Below, piece after piece: positions 1 to 10,416 of a stretch of 64,000 nt of DNA; position 1 is the first letter of the stretch; each line of letters begins with the position of its first letter. Source of the stretch: Paludibacter sp. (GTDB lineage: Bacteria > Bacteroidota > Bacteroidia > Bacteroidales > Paludibacteraceae); contig JAQTTH010000002.1 in assembly GCA_028710895.1 (NCBI GenBank), positions 124,001 to 188,000 on the forward strand, in the 5' to 3' direction. The position numbers and the translations under genes are program-made. The notes beneath the pieces were generated by a model. It searched no databases, had not been told where the DNA came from, and worked only from the letters and a program-made list of their open reading frames with translations.

Positions 1-393
1 ACCATCTACCTGCTTAAAAATCATGAACTTTTTATTGAGCATGAAAATTGTTTTCTCCTTAATGTCTGAAGTTGCATAAGCAAATCGGGAAATATGGTTT
101 TTTACAATGTCAGTCACCATTGCCGTATCTTTTAAATCAACAGCTTCGAGCGAACTGTTGACCGGAGCCCACACAGTATACGTTTGTGGTTGATTTATAA
201 TCGTATCAAACCCGGCAATATCAATCATCTTCGAAAACTTACTCAGATCGGGTTGAGTTTTTATGTAATCGTATAAATTCAAGTCACTTTTCAGACCGGC
301 ACTTTTCCCATAGTGAGTATCCCATACATCCGAGCAGGATGTAAACGATACAAAGGCTATCAGTACACTGATTATAATATATTTATGTTTCAT
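1..393 (-). CDS. Fasciclin-domain lipoprotein, 3' part cut by window edge
   Basis: The first 131 codons of a minus-strand gene that runs off the left edge; no stop is seen. The ATG is at 393. The N-terminus is a hydrophobic signal ending in a lipobox (FTSC, Cys20), so it is probably an outer-membrane lipoprotein. After it come SDVWDTHY and a region resembling a FAS1 fold start (LYDYIKTQPDLSKFSKMI, then TYTVWAPVNSS), as in the two other fasciclin lipoproteins upstream. It is the last visible gene of the minus-strand operon fasciclin-susC-susD-fasciclin-fasciclin. By position it takes the place normally held by surface glycan-binding proteins in PULs; that role is inferred. Confidence 0.8.
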   Translation of the reverse strand, partial: MKHKYIIISVLIAFVSFTSCSDVWDTHYGKSAGLKSDLNLYDYIKTQPDLSKFSKMIDIAGFDTIINQPQTYTVWAPVNSSLEAVDLKDTAMVTDIVKNHISRFAYATSDIKEKTIFMLNKKFMIFKQVDG

Positions 394-440
394 TTTTTGA
401 ATAGAATTATTTTAGAAATAAACCGTTTATGACTTTGTTT

Positions 441-2342
441 TTACTCAACGTTTTCTGATTCGAGCATTTCAACGGGTACAAATTCAAGGAAATCGAGCAT
501 AAACTGCCCTTCACGCACTGCTTTCACGGTGAAAACATGAGTTCCTGATTTTTCAAATTTATATGTTCCCAAAATGCGGCGTAGCGATTGTGCACTGTTT
601 CTGGCAATCGTTAGCCCATACCAGCGTTCAATAGCATCTTTATATGTGCTGGGGCCTTTCATATAGCCACGATTGCGCAACATTTTGTCATTTTCGTATC
701 CGAATGTATCATCCGGATCCGAGCCAGGTTTAACCCAACCCACAAGCGGATTATTAGCCTCAATACGTAAATCCAATGGAATTCCACACGGTTTGTGATC
801 CCAGTATAACTGAGCAGCACCACGTGCCCCTGTAGGTTGATAACTGAAGCGAACTTCATACGTTCCGGCAGGTATAGCAGGTGTGGTTAACTCAAAATCG
901 TAAAGTCCGAGAAGGAAAATTTCATCACTCTGGTAATCAAGATAACCTCCATAAGCATTTGAATACGAGAAATATGAGCCTTCAGAGAATGTAAGACGTT
1001 TGATGTATCCCGGAGGATATACCCACGAACGAGGTACGGCACGGTCATAAATACGCATGTTGTTGTTTGTAAATTCAGGGAAAAAAGCTGCGGCATCGAT
1101 TCTGATACGTTTGCTCGACATTTCGCCCGCCACGCGGTAATCGTAAATAAGAATTTTATCTATTTCGTGGTAAACACCGTTTGTTGCATCTTTGTCTTTA
1201 TACGTACTTACTATTCTCACAGCTTCGCCGGTTTCCGGCGATTTGTTTATGAAGTCCAACCCACCGCTTGCTCTTTCTTTTTTTACCTCCATAAGCGTAT
1301 TGGGGTTCATTGTTTCAATATATTCATACATGTCATATGTTTTAATCATATTGTCTGTATCGTACATATCAATGAGTTTGATAAATGGCAATTTTTTATC
1401 TGTCAAATGGTAAGCAATAAACTTATTCAGACTATTGCGTGGGTCGGTAATGTCAGTAACCGATGCGTCAGCCGGGTTTTCGTGATACACGTGGGCTTCG
1501 GCATACGCCTTCAATTCTGCTACATTATGAATGTTATATACATTGATGTACGTTGAATCGCTTTCCATAAAGGCTGTGTAACCATATTTGCGTGATTCCG
1601 GAACCTCATCTTTGGAACCACTACCCTGATGATAATTTACATCAAGATACAGCCATTTTTTCCGATCATAAGTTTCATCCAGCAGTAGCTTGATTTTGTT
1701 GACAAGTCCGGTCTGTATTAATGCTTCATTGAAAATTGAAAAACGCTTATCGGCAGCAATAGCCTGTGGCAAAGTAAGCACTGAAGGAACAAGTACTTTA
1801 TTGATTTTATGTATAACCCCGTTACTTACCAATATATTCTGCTTCAGAATGGCTGAAGTTTGATTGACAAAGTATACGTAAGCTCCGTCCACGGCCTTTG
1901 ATGAGGTTTCTACGTAGCGCTCACTCATTGTTAGGTAAGGCATCAAACCGTCAGTAAATTTGTCGCTTGAAATTTTGTACCCCTTTATTAGGTGATCGTA
2001 CGCAATTTTCTTTAGTGCATCGAGTGGGAAGTCTTTTAAAGATGTTTTTCCCGATGCGGTATAGAATGTTTGCATGGCTTCATTGTCAGGAGCAAATAAA
2101 GTATATTCACCATAAGCATTTACAAGACCCAGCACCTGGGTTGTGTCGAGCAATTTGTAAAACTCTGAATATTCAGGTTTGTGATCATTAAGATATTCAC
2201 CCATCATTTCCTGAGTAAATGTACTTATAATGGCAGGCTCATCTTTAATACAAGAAGAGAATAATCCACTTACTCCGACGAGGATGACAAGAAAGAATGT
2301 CAACTTTCTGTTTAGCGATTTAGTTATAATATTTCGTTTCAT
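441..2342 (-). CDS. Fasciclin-domain lipoprotein with C-terminal beta-rich domain
   Basis: A 633-residue protein with a lipobox (LFSSC, Cys31). Two FAS1-like domains can be traced, about residues 40-188 (YTLFAPDNEAM, then GVIHKINKVLVP) and 190-400 (ending in GVYHEIDKILIYDYR). Residues about 410-630 form a separate beta-rich domain (AGTYEVRFSYQPTGARGAAQ, then GTHVFTVKAV) that looks like a sandwich fold and may bind glycan; I cannot name its family. It starts 14 bases after susD ends, so the two are cotranscribed. FAS1 domains usually mediate adhesion. Here the protein is probably an accessory surface binding protein of the SusCD importer. The domain call is fairly sure, the role inferred. Confidence 0.8.
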   Translation of the reverse strand: MKRNIITKSLNRKLTFFLVILVGVSGLFSSCIKDEPAIISTFTQEMMGEYLNDHKPEYSEFYKLLDTTQVLGLVNAYGEYTLFAPDNEAMQTFYTASGKTSLKDFPLDALKKIAYDHLIKGYKISSDKFTDGLMPYLTMSERYVETSSKAVDGAYVYFVNQTSAILKQNILVSNGVIHKINKVLVPSVLTLPQAIAADKRFSIFNEALIQTGLVNKIKLLLDETYDRKKWLYLDVNYHQGSGSKDEVPESRKYGYTAFMESDSTYINVYNIHNVAELKAYAEAHVYHENPADASVTDITDPRNSLNKFIAYHLTDKKLPFIKLIDMYDTDNMIKTYDMYEYIETMNPNTLMEVKKERASGGLDFINKSPETGEAVRIVSTYKDKDATNGVYHEIDKILIYDYRVAGEMSSKRIRIDAAAFFPEFTNNNMRIYDRAVPRSWVYPPGYIKRLTFSEGSYFSYSNAYGGYLDYQSDEIFLLGLYDFELTTPAIPAGTYEVRFSYQPTGARGAAQLYWDHKPCGIPLDLRIEANNPLVGWVKPGSDPDDTFGYENDKMLRNRGYMKGPSTYKDAIERWYGLTIARNSAQSLRRILGTYKFEKSGTHVFTVKAVREGQFMLDFLEFVPVEMLESENVE

Positions 2343-2356
2343 ATTAGAAATGTTTA

Positions 2357-3913
2357 TTAATTCGACGATGATAATTCAATGTCCTTGTAAAACGGATTTT
2401 GTTCAAGATTATGGTTAATGTCTATTTGTGATTGTTGTATAGGCATATATAGCGCGTCAATAATCGACATTTTCTTTATTTGAAGATTATCGCCTGTAAG
2501 TTTTGGACCAATATACTTCAAAATAGATGTTGCGTCTTTAGTTCTTTTCACTATTCTCATTAAATCAAACCAACGCTTACCTTCAAACATGAGCTCTCTG
2601 TGGCGTTCGCGCATCACAAGGTCCTGCATGGAGCCTTTGTCCGGATATTTATTGAACTTGAGCGAATCAGCCGTTAAATTTGAACGGAGATACGTTTGGT
2701 TGACTAAGCTGAGAGCCGATTTTAAATCTGTTTCATCTCTGTTTAACTGAACCAACGCTTCTGCTTTCATAAGCATTACATCAGACAAACGATACAGAAT
2801 CCAGTTTGGGGTAATGCTTGGATTTCGGGGTATCACCATCTGAATATTATTTATCAACGTATAATCCATTAAACCATATTTCACAATATTATATCCTTTA
2901 CCATTGGGAGTGTAATCTACCGATGTAATTTCACGAATATCAGTGGCACTTTCATTCAGAGTGGCTGGTTGATATCTAAAGGGGGTGTAACTTCCTGTTG
3001 GAATTAAAAATGCAGGATAGCTCCAGGTTCCATCATTTGAGTAATAAAATCCGTAAAGATTCTTAACTGAATTGTTATATTGGGTATTTCTATCAAACTG
3101 CAATTCGAAAATACTTTCGGTAGAGTTGCCGGCATAAAACACTTCCTTCACTACATTGTTACCTTTCACAAGTTCAAGCGATTTGTCGGCCAAAATTAAG
3201 TCACATTCTGCTGCACAGTTTGCGTATTGTTGATCCCACAAATATACATCAGCTAAAATTGCATCTACGGCATTTCGGGTTACACGCCCTTTGGTAAATG
3301 CTTCTGTGGCAAAGCTTGGCTTTGCATATTGTTTAGCGATAATGAGGTCTTTAATAATCTGATCCAATATATCACGTTCGGCAGATTTTGGCACATTGAA
3401 GTTTGTTTCGTCGCTAATGCTTGGGGTTGTTATCAGCGGTACATCCCTAAATGTTCTTACCAGATAAAAATAACAAAGTGCACGAATTGTCAATGCTTCT
3501 GCTTCGAGTGTATGTAGTTTCGATTCGGTGAAATTTGGATCTTTCGTTACCACTAATGGCGCATAATGCAAAAATGTATTACAATCGTTGATTACGGAAT
3601 AAAATGATCCCCAATCGGCGTAACCATTTGTTGGAGTAATATTAATTGAGAGAATTCTTTTCATATCCTCATTCATGCTGTTACCTTCAGCTACGTTGTC
3701 GGAACGTAACTCACCCCAAACCATCATTCGCTCAACGCAACCATCTTTGATAAGCCCCCGATAGCACCCGGCAAGCACATCGGTAGCTTGAGATTCCGAT
3801 TGCCAGTAATCTTCAAGTATAGTTTCACTTTCGGGTTTCAGGTCAAGCCAATCGTTACAACTTGTGAGTCCCAGTAACAAAAGAGCCGATATATATAGTG
3901 TTATTTTATTCAT
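2357..3913 (-). CDS. susD: SusD/RagB-family nutrient-binding outer-membrane lipoprotein
   Basis: A 518-residue lipoprotein (lipobox LTSC, Cys19; mature N-terminus CNDWLDLKPES, typical of SusD). It keeps the usual helical TPR-like core and C-terminal signatures: RLSDVMLMKAEAL, RERHRELMFEGKRWFDLMR and a final NPFY segment. SusD acts as the lid over the SusC barrel and captures oligosaccharides at the cell surface. It follows susC by 44 bases in one operon. The surrounding GH76/GH92/GH125/GH38 set suggests that the ligand is an alpha-manno-oligosaccharide, which is an inference from context. The symbol is used in the family sense. Confidence 0.95.
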   Translation of the reverse strand: MNKITLYISALLLLGLTSCNDWLDLKPESETILEDYWQSESQATDVLAGCYRGLIKDGCVERMMVWGELRSDNVAEGNSMNEDMKRILSINITPTNGYADWGSFYSVINDCNTFLHYAPLVVTKDPNFTESKLHTLEAEALTIRALCYFYLVRTFRDVPLITTPSISDETNFNVPKSAERDILDQIIKDLIIAKQYAKPSFATEAFTKGRVTRNAVDAILADVYLWDQQYANCAAECDLILADKSLELVKGNNVVKEVFYAGNSTESIFELQFDRNTQYNNSVKNLYGFYYSNDGTWSYPAFLIPTGSYTPFRYQPATLNESATDIREITSVDYTPNGKGYNIVKYGLMDYTLINNIQMVIPRNPSITPNWILYRLSDVMLMKAEALVQLNRDETDLKSALSLVNQTYLRSNLTADSLKFNKYPDKGSMQDLVMRERHRELMFEGKRWFDLMRIVKRTKDATSILKYIGPKLTGDNLQIKKMSIIDALYMPIQQSQIDINHNLEQNPFYKDIELSSSN

Positions 3914-3957
3914 ATTTATATAATTAGAATGCAGTTTTAAAAATCTATCGCTATTAA

Positions 3958-6900
3958 TTAAAGACCAACTGTTATACCCAACGTTAGATCTTTTGAACGT
4001 GGAGTTTGTCCAAAATCCTTACTTACTCCAAACGAGCCGTAGCCTATTTCAGGATCTACTCCAGAGTATTTTGTAAGTACGAACAGGTTATTGAGTGTAA
4101 GATAAAAATTTACTTTGTCGATACTTAGCTTCCGCAAACTTTGCTTTGGAACTGAATAGTTGAAAGTCAGGTATTTTAATCTAAGGAATGATCCATCTTC
4201 AACAAACCGATCGCTTCCCAACCAGTTATAACCATAATCGAACAAGGCTCTTGGAATTGAAGTTATGTCTCCATCTTTTCTCCAACGCCAGTTTACTACT
4301 GTACTTTGGTTATTAGTCGAATACATGTTTTCGGATAACATACGGGCTGCATTTACAATTTTATTTCCATATCTGAAATTGAATGAAAAGTTACATGAAA
4401 GGTTTTTGTAGCGCAATGTAGTTCCAAAACCTCCATTCATAAGTGGATTCGAATTTCCCAGATAAACAATATCCAACTCGTCAATATTTCCATCATGATT
4501 CACATCTTCGTATTTTGCATCGCCACCTCTGAAAACATACTGTGGCCCACCATTGCGTCTTCCATAATTGAAATACATAGGAACAGTTTCCCCTTTTTCA
4601 TTGAGAAGAACCTGCCCTTTTTTATTGCGTGCAATGGGTGCATCTTCTTGGGATCCGGCTACGTATTTGTCATATTGATACACTCCGAGGTACTTAAATC
4701 CATAAATTGATCCATATGAATTGCCTTCCTGAATACGAGTCAGGTACGAACCATTTGAATAATCGTATTTTACATTGTAGGTATCAAGAATTTTTTGATC
4801 AAGTTGAACAATCTTATTCATAGAGTTAGAAAAATTCAATCTGAAATCAACACTAAAGTCTCCAACTTTGATAACTTTATTAGCATACAGGTTTATTTCC
4901 CAACCATTATTATCCATTGAACCCGCATTCTGATAGTTAAGTACCCCAAACCCTGATGAGTTAGGGATGCCAACAAATTTAAAGAGCATATCATTTGTAC
5001 GCTTGTAATACAGGTTCATGTCAGCTTGAATCTTATCGCCAAACAATCCTAAATCGCAGCCATAATTAAATGATGATGTAGTTTCCCAACGAAGGTTTTT
5101 TAATTGCAACGTTATAGGAACCTGAACAGGCATACCGGCATAACTGCCATCGTTACCATACCGACTAAAGTGAAGATATTCAAATTCCGGCTGATTTCCG
5201 GCAAGTCCCCAACCCGGACGGAATGCAAGCATACTCAACCAATTAGAGGTTGTTTTCATAAATGGTTCATCTGATACAATCCATTTTACCGAAATACCCG
5301 GGAAATTACCCCACTTATTTCCATTACCGAATTTAGTACTACCATCTCTACGGAATGTTCCATCGAATATGTATCGACCTTTAAACGAATAGTGCATACG
5401 GGCGAGTAAACCCATTGAGCGCCAGTGCGATCGTCCGGTTTCTTCGTAAGTAAGATATGCAGCATTTGAGGCATCTGTGGCCTGATTCGAAATTAAGCCA
5501 TAAGAATTTATACCCTGATAGTTAGACCTTCCCTCGGTCGTTTGTAACGAAGCGTATAGCAGAATGTTATGATCTTCGTTGTCGAACTTTGGACTCCAGG
5601 CAATATTATTGTCGGTTTGTATTGATACAGATTCGTGGTCACCACTTTCAGCACGGTTAAAGTGCTTGTCAGTCCAACTATAATTCACAATTTCTGAAGG
5701 TAAGAACCTGGATGTTTTATCGTTGTTTATGTCGAACGATACAAACATGCTATACCGTAGGGTTTGTACCGCCGGGTCGGTAAAATCGTACTGAAGTCTG
5801 AAAGTAGGCAATGTACGATAGTTTTTTACATTATTCTTGGCTTTCATTGCTAGCGCTACCGGATTGACAAGGTATTTTTGATCCCAGTTGAGTGTAGTTG
5901 TACTTGGAGTTTTGAAATAGCTGTCCGTGTTAACCCCATCTGCATCTTGTTTATAAATGCTAACATTGGGCATTTTTTTATAAGCAATCCCCAAAATAGA
6001 TAAATCCTCGTTAGGGCTATCGCCATTGCCAAAATCAAAGTTAAAACTTCTGTTGTAATTTGAGTAGGTATACGAAAGTTCGGCAGTGAATTTTAAACGA
6101 TCCGATACCCTGTATTCAAGATAAGATCTGGAAGATATACGGCTGTTACTTTGACCAATGATGGTTCCGTTTTGCGATAAAAATCCTCCGGAAATACGAT
6201 ATGTTGCTCTATCACCACCACCAGACAATGTCAGATAATGATCACTGATATTCCCAATTTGTGTTACTTCCTTCACCCAATCGGTGTTGTTGTTGTAGTT
6301 TTCGTAATTTGGGAATGATTTGTCGTAATTGAATTCAACCACATTGGAAGCAGAGCTGCTTTGTGCCGGATTAAAGAACTCCTGTTTCATCAACATGGTA
6401 TAGTCATCACCATTCAGAATTTTTCTACCCTGAGGTTGAACTGTGCCTGTATAGCGGTATGAATATTCTACTTTAGTAGGACCTGAGCGTCCTTTTTTAG
6501 TTGTAATCATAATTACACCGTTTGCTCCCTTCGAACCCCATACGGCCGAAGCTGCGGCATCTTTTAATACCGAGATATCCTGAATGTCGTCGGGATTGAT
6601 ACTTAAAAGGTTTGCAAACTGCTCCGAATTTGAGTTGGCATAGTCGAAACTTGGATCAACCTGCATTTCGTAAGGAACACCGTTGAGTACAATGAGGGGC
6701 TGGTTGCTCCCGTTAATTGAACTTGCTCCACGTATACGCATTGAAGTTCCGCTACCGGCATCACCCGAGTTCGCTACAATATCTAAACCGGCTATTCGTC
6801 CCTGAAGTGCTTCGTCGACAGAAGAAACCTGAAGGCCTTCAATCTCTTTCATGTCAAGAGTTTGCATAGCGGTTGATATTTCTCGTTTCGGAATACTGAA

Positions 6901-7278
6901 GCCACCTTCACTGTGTTTGACAGATGCTACCACTTCTACCGTGGTGAGGGTTTGTGTGTTTTCTAATAAAACAAAGTTTATTGTTTTATTCGTTCCAATT
7001 TTTCGTGTTTGTTTTACATACCCGGTATAACTGATAGATATATGGTTTTCAGGATTTCTAAGCCTGAGAACGTAATGTCCATTCAGGTCGGTTATACAAC
7101 CGCCTACAACCCTGTTGTTTGCATCTATTTCTGTAACACTGGCACCAATAATAGGTCCATCGGGAGTTGAACTTACTGTACCTTGTATAGTTAAACCATC
7201 ACCCGGCTTTTGGCTGAATGCTAAAGCTGGAAATAATAGTAAAATGAAAAGAAAGGTTATCGCAAAATTTGATTTCAT
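3958..7278 (-). CDS. susC: SusC/RagA-family TonB-dependent outer-membrane transporter
   Basis: A 1106-residue protein. Residues 1-22 are a signal peptide, about 28-110 a carboxypeptidase-regulatory-like beta domain (IQGTVSSTPDGPIIGASVTE), about 125-265 the plug (MRIRGASSINGSNQPLIVLN, then VLKDAAASAVWGSKGANGVI), and the rest a 22-strand barrel ending in LTLGITVGL. Between extension and plug the usual VVVGYG linker is replaced by TVEVVAS. No STN domain is present, so anti-sigma-type signalling is unlikely; the hybrid two-component regulator at 27833 is the probable controller. It imports oligosaccharides using TonB energy. It lies between a fasciclin lipoprotein gene and susD. Length is usual for the family. 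Confidence 0.96.
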   Translation of the reverse strand: MKSNFAITFLFILLLFPALAFSQKPGDGLTIQGTVSSTPDGPIIGASVTEIDANNRVVGGCITDLNGHYVLRLRNPENHISISYTGYVKQTRKIGTNKTINFVLLENTQTLTTVEVVASVKHSEGGFSIPKREISTAMQTLDMKEIEGLQVSSVDEALQGRIAGLDIVANSGDAGSGTSMRIRGASSINGSNQPLIVLNGVPYEMQVDPSFDYANSNSEQFANLLSINPDDIQDISVLKDAAASAVWGSKGANGVIMITTKKGRSGPTKVEYSYRYTGTVQPQGRKILNGDDYTMLMKQEFFNPAQSSSASNVVEFNYDKSFPNYENYNNNTDWVKEVTQIGNISDHYLTLSGGGDRATYRISGGFLSQNGTIIGQSNSRISSRSYLEYRVSDRLKFTAELSYTYSNYNRSFNFDFGNGDSPNEDLSILGIAYKKMPNVSIYKQDADGVNTDSYFKTPSTTTLNWDQKYLVNPVALAMKAKNNVKNYRTLPTFRLQYDFTDPAVQTLRYSMFVSFDINNDKTSRFLPSEIVNYSWTDKHFNRAESGDHESVSIQTDNNIAWSPKFDNEDHNILLYASLQTTEGRSNYQGINSYGLISNQATDASNAAYLTYEETGRSHWRSMGLLARMHYSFKGRYIFDGTFRRDGSTKFGNGNKWGNFPGISVKWIVSDEPFMKTTSNWLSMLAFRPGWGLAGNQPEFEYLHFSRYGNDGSYAGMPVQVPITLQLKNLRWETTSSFNYGCDLGLFGDKIQADMNLYYKRTNDMLFKFVGIPNSSGFGVLNYQNAGSMDNNGWEINLYANKVIKVGDFSVDFRLNFSNSMNKIVQLDQKILDTYNVKYDYSNGSYLTRIQEGNSYGSIYGFKYLGVYQYDKYVAGSQEDAPIARNKKGQVLLNEKGETVPMYFNYGRRNGGPQYVFRGGDAKYEDVNHDGNIDELDIVYLGNSNPLMNGGFGTTLRYKNLSCNFSFNFRYGNKIVNAARMLSENMYSTNNQSTVVNWRWRKDGDITSIPRALFDYGYNWLGSDRFVEDGSFLRLKYLTFNYSVPKQSLRKLSIDKVNFYLTLNNLFVLTKYSGVDPEIGYGSFGVSKDFGQTPRSKDLTLGITVGL

Positions 7279-7383
7279 CCGTAAATAATTTAATGTTTGA
7301 TGTAGGTTTTGAATCTCATTTAATTTTTTTAGACTTCAATTAGCTATTGCCAACAAGTCAAAATTGATTCTTTCCCTTGTTTC

Positions 7384-9966
7384 TTATTTGAAATTAAGAA
7401 CTTCATCGATTTGATGTATTACTGCTGTTGATGATGTGTAAATGCTTGAATAGGAGAAATCTGTACCTGCTCCCGTACCATCGATGTTTTTAAAGCTTGA
7501 TGGTTTGTTGTTGAATACAAAATCCCGGGTCATTATATTATATAATCCTGTTTCAGTCATCACTCTGGCAGATTTATTTGTTTCTGTAGTCAGAGTTAAG
7601 TTTGTTCCGTTACCATTTACACCAATTTTATAGTATTTATTTTTAAAAGTACCAAAGTTGGAAGTCGCATCATCCAGTTTCATTGTTGCCGATTGATATT
7701 CGTTTTGTACAGCCTTACCATCAATGAATACTGAATTGTCTTGGAAATGATATCTCAGGAAACGTTCGAGTTTGACAATTTCGGCAGCTTGCTCACTGAC
7801 AGGTAAATCGTTTATACCTACAATTGGTCCCTGTGAATCCCAAGGTTTTATTATTCCATCTACAAATGCTTTTTGAATAGCCGCGTTTGTAGGAACATAA
7901 ACCGTGTAATTGAAAGTGTTGAAGAACTTTATATTGTAGTCGATACCGTAATAATTGCTTTTGTTTACAAAAATAATAGGTAGTTTATTTAATGGATCTA
8001 ATGGGAAACCACTCATCAAATCAAAGAAAGATTTGAATTCAGGTGTTTGACTTAACACTTTGAATACTGATTGTAAAGGTGACTGAATTGGCTTATCAAT
8101 AAAGTATGTAGTACCATTAGATTGTGTATACGCTTTGGTAACTTTTACTGTCTGATTTAAGGCAATGTTTCCACCTCCCTGAATTTCAAGGTTTTCGCCG
8201 CTACCACTCACTTTCAACGCTACATTACCTTTGGTTAGGTAGAAGTTTTTGCCGGTTTCAACACCATCAACCACAATGTGCATATTTAGCAGGTCTTCTA
8301 ACCTGTTGGATATAAAGGTGACATTTGTAATTAATGACAATGAATCGCCTACTGTACCTGTTGCTTTATCGTATTTGTAAACGGTTGCATTCACAGATGC
8401 TGATTTGGTGTTATACCAGTATTTTAATGCAGCCGGAACGTCTTTACTATAAGCTATAGGATCAATATAATTTGTAAAATACTCATCAGTTGGAACAAAG
8501 AAACTGTATCGGCTTACCATAGAGTTAAGGTATAACCTAAAGTCCTTTTGGGTTATTGCCCATTTCCATATTTTTGTTTTTAATGTTTGAGAAGCATCGT
8601 TAGCACTTAACAATACGGGACCGTAAACAGAGCTGTAATCGTCGGGTGGGTAAGCCTTATTTGTTTCGAATACTACTCCGTTGCTACCTAAGAAAACCTT
8701 CACAATATCTTCCTGCTTTACTGGTAATGATGAGTTATCTTCATCAACCATTTTGTAAAATCTGCTTGGTACCGACTCAACCAACGAGTTGCGCATGTGT
8801 CGTTTTATAAACAGAGGTAGAACTTCTGTTGGAATATCATCCCATGAACCAAATCGGTCTTTAAGCACTTTCCCCGAGCCTGAGTTGAGAAAAGTATTCA
8901 TTGCCTCATCGTTTGGTACAAACATAGCAGCCATGTCCGATTCTAAAGCAGCTCCAACAGAGTTTCGGGTGTAGCTATTCCATCCCGGATCGAAAGGAAG
9001 CAGCAGATCCGCATTTACATTTAATGCGTTAGGATATTTTAAACTACCTCCAATTTTGGCGAAATATTTCTTTACAAAAATTGAGTCATTGAATAGAACA
9101 TTCGTCTGTTTATTGAGCAATGTATTTGCTTCGTCGAAAAACGGGGCACAGAATCTGTCAAGTATTTTCGAGAAAACTGTCATTTTTGGATTATGCGAAA
9201 TGTATTGAGCCATGTTTACCGGTGGAATCAATACTTTGTCAAGCACATTTAAATATCCGTTTTTACAGGTAATATCACGTTTTATCACTTTTATGCCAAA
9301 AATGTGAGCATCTTTATTTACACGTGTTGTTCCGGTAATAAAGCTAAAGTCATTATTGGTAATCTGAGCCTGGTCAAGATGTTTCTGGGTGAAATACATT
9401 GTGGTCCATAACGTATTATCTTGCAGTAGATACATACCTTTCCCCCGATAATAGTCCCAGTATGAGCTTTTGGGTAGATTTGAACCTGTCACAAAAGGCA
9501 GGCTATCCAGTACCGATACGGCAGTTACTTTACGCATACCTGCACCTTCTTTCAGAACCCCGGCATTGTAGTTTGATAACATTTCAACCAAATAGGCGTC
9601 GTTTATCATTCCATAATTGAGAATTAATTTTTTTTGAGAAAGAGTTAACTGATCGTAACTGCTAACTCCCCACTCGTTACTTTTATAAAATTCATTGAAT
9701 GCAGAATCGTTTGCTACAAAAAGAGTTTTACTTCCTGTTTTGGAAAGAACTTCGGTATATTTCAAATCTTCGATTAATCGTACATAATTATTGAAATGAC
9801 CATCGGTTTTCAGATAGTCGTAAATACTGGCTCCTAACCATACAGGTTCATGATTTGCCAGCTCGTCGATAGGATTACTGCACGAAGCAAGCAAAAAGCT
9901 ACCTATCAAAAAGCCTACAATCAGTTTGCTATAGTAGTTAAGTGAACGTTTAAAATACTTCTTCAT
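7384..9966 (-). CDS. Four-domain fasciclin lipoprotein, first gene of the SusCD operon
   Basis: The ATG at 9966 is chosen because MKKYFKRSLN leads into a clean lipoprotein signal (LLASC, Cys29); the frame continues 25 codons further up without adding anything signal-like. The product is 860 residues. I can follow four FAS1-like repeats: about 45-255 (TLFVANDSAFNEFY, then LNVLDKVLIPP), 260-455 (MAAMFVPNDEAMNTFL), 465-640 (YSFFVPTDEYFTNYI) and 650-860 (YTVYVPTNAAIQKAF, ending VIHQIDEVLNF). It lies 105 bases upstream of susC and leads the operon. Having a fasciclin array ahead of SusC is less common than having binding proteins after SusD. Adhesion or glycan binding at the surface is inferred. 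Confidence 0.82.
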   Translation of the reverse strand: MKKYFKRSLNYYSKLIVGFLIGSFLLASCSNPIDELANHEPVWLGASIYDYLKTDGHFNNYVRLIEDLKYTEVLSKTGSKTLFVANDSAFNEFYKSNEWGVSSYDQLTLSQKKLILNYGMINDAYLVEMLSNYNAGVLKEGAGMRKVTAVSVLDSLPFVTGSNLPKSSYWDYYRGKGMYLLQDNTLWTTMYFTQKHLDQAQITNNDFSFITGTTRVNKDAHIFGIKVIKRDITCKNGYLNVLDKVLIPPVNMAQYISHNPKMTVFSKILDRFCAPFFDEANTLLNKQTNVLFNDSIFVKKYFAKIGGSLKYPNALNVNADLLLPFDPGWNSYTRNSVGAALESDMAAMFVPNDEAMNTFLNSGSGKVLKDRFGSWDDIPTEVLPLFIKRHMRNSLVESVPSRFYKMVDEDNSSLPVKQEDIVKVFLGSNGVVFETNKAYPPDDYSSVYGPVLLSANDASQTLKTKIWKWAITQKDFRLYLNSMVSRYSFFVPTDEYFTNYIDPIAYSKDVPAALKYWYNTKSASVNATVYKYDKATGTVGDSLSLITNVTFISNRLEDLLNMHIVVDGVETGKNFYLTKGNVALKVSGSGENLEIQGGGNIALNQTVKVTKAYTQSNGTTYFIDKPIQSPLQSVFKVLSQTPEFKSFFDLMSGFPLDPLNKLPIIFVNKSNYYGIDYNIKFFNTFNYTVYVPTNAAIQKAFVDGIIKPWDSQGPIVGINDLPVSEQAAEIVKLERFLRYHFQDNSVFIDGKAVQNEYQSATMKLDDATSNFGTFKNKYYKIGVNGNGTNLTLTTETNKSARVMTETGLYNIMTRDFVFNNKPSSFKNIDGTGAGTDFSYSSIYTSSTAVIHQIDEVLNFK

Positions 9967-10375
9967 TATTTTATATGTTTTTTTGTTATAGTTGCATGTT
10001 GAGAACGCGAAAATCCTCTTAGTAAGGTGATTGCCTGACAAGAGTTATGTTTTTTCTGAATTGGTTTATGATTTAAGAACTTTATTAAACCAATGCAAGA
10101 TAGTTATTAATCTGTTAGTGTGAGAGTTTGTTTTATCGATCGTGTAACGGGAAACAAAGGAAGGATAAATCTGTGTGAAATTGATTCTTTTATTGTACAA
10201 GGCTGTATCAATTGTAAAGAAGCGTGAAGGGTGTGATAAAATAAATGAGTTATTCATATATTATTGATAATTACTGCTGTTGAACAGATTCAAAAACAGA
10301 TGCTTAATACGTATTTGTCTAAGGTTGAAAGAAGCCGCGATATTTATATTATCCAGCCGTATTTTGTCGAAAATT
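9967..10375. other. Non-coding stretch upstream of the fasciclin/SusCD operon
   Basis: 409 bases between the fasciclin gene start and the terminator of the LamG gene. It must hold the promoter of the minus-strand uptake operon, but I find no exact TAnnTTTG box on that strand. A short block, AAATTGATTCTTT near 10179-10191, recurs just upstream of susC near 7362-7374. It could be a shared regulatory site or chance in AT-rich DNA. Short open frames here have no convincing coding character. Confidence 0.5.
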
Positions 10376-10409
10376 ATGACAGAGTCGTCTTTTGAGACGG
10401 CTCTGTCAT
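10376..10409 (-). terminator. Rho-independent terminator after the LamG/T9SS gene
   Basis: Two 14-base arms (10376-10389 and 10396-10409) around a 6-base loop pair fully with one G-T wobble. On the minus strand the hairpin starts 7 bases after the stop codon at 10417 and is followed by AATTTTC, a weak T-run. It isolates the LamG gene from the fasciclin/SusCD operon downstream. Confidence 0.75.
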
Positions 10410-10416
10410 ATTGATT

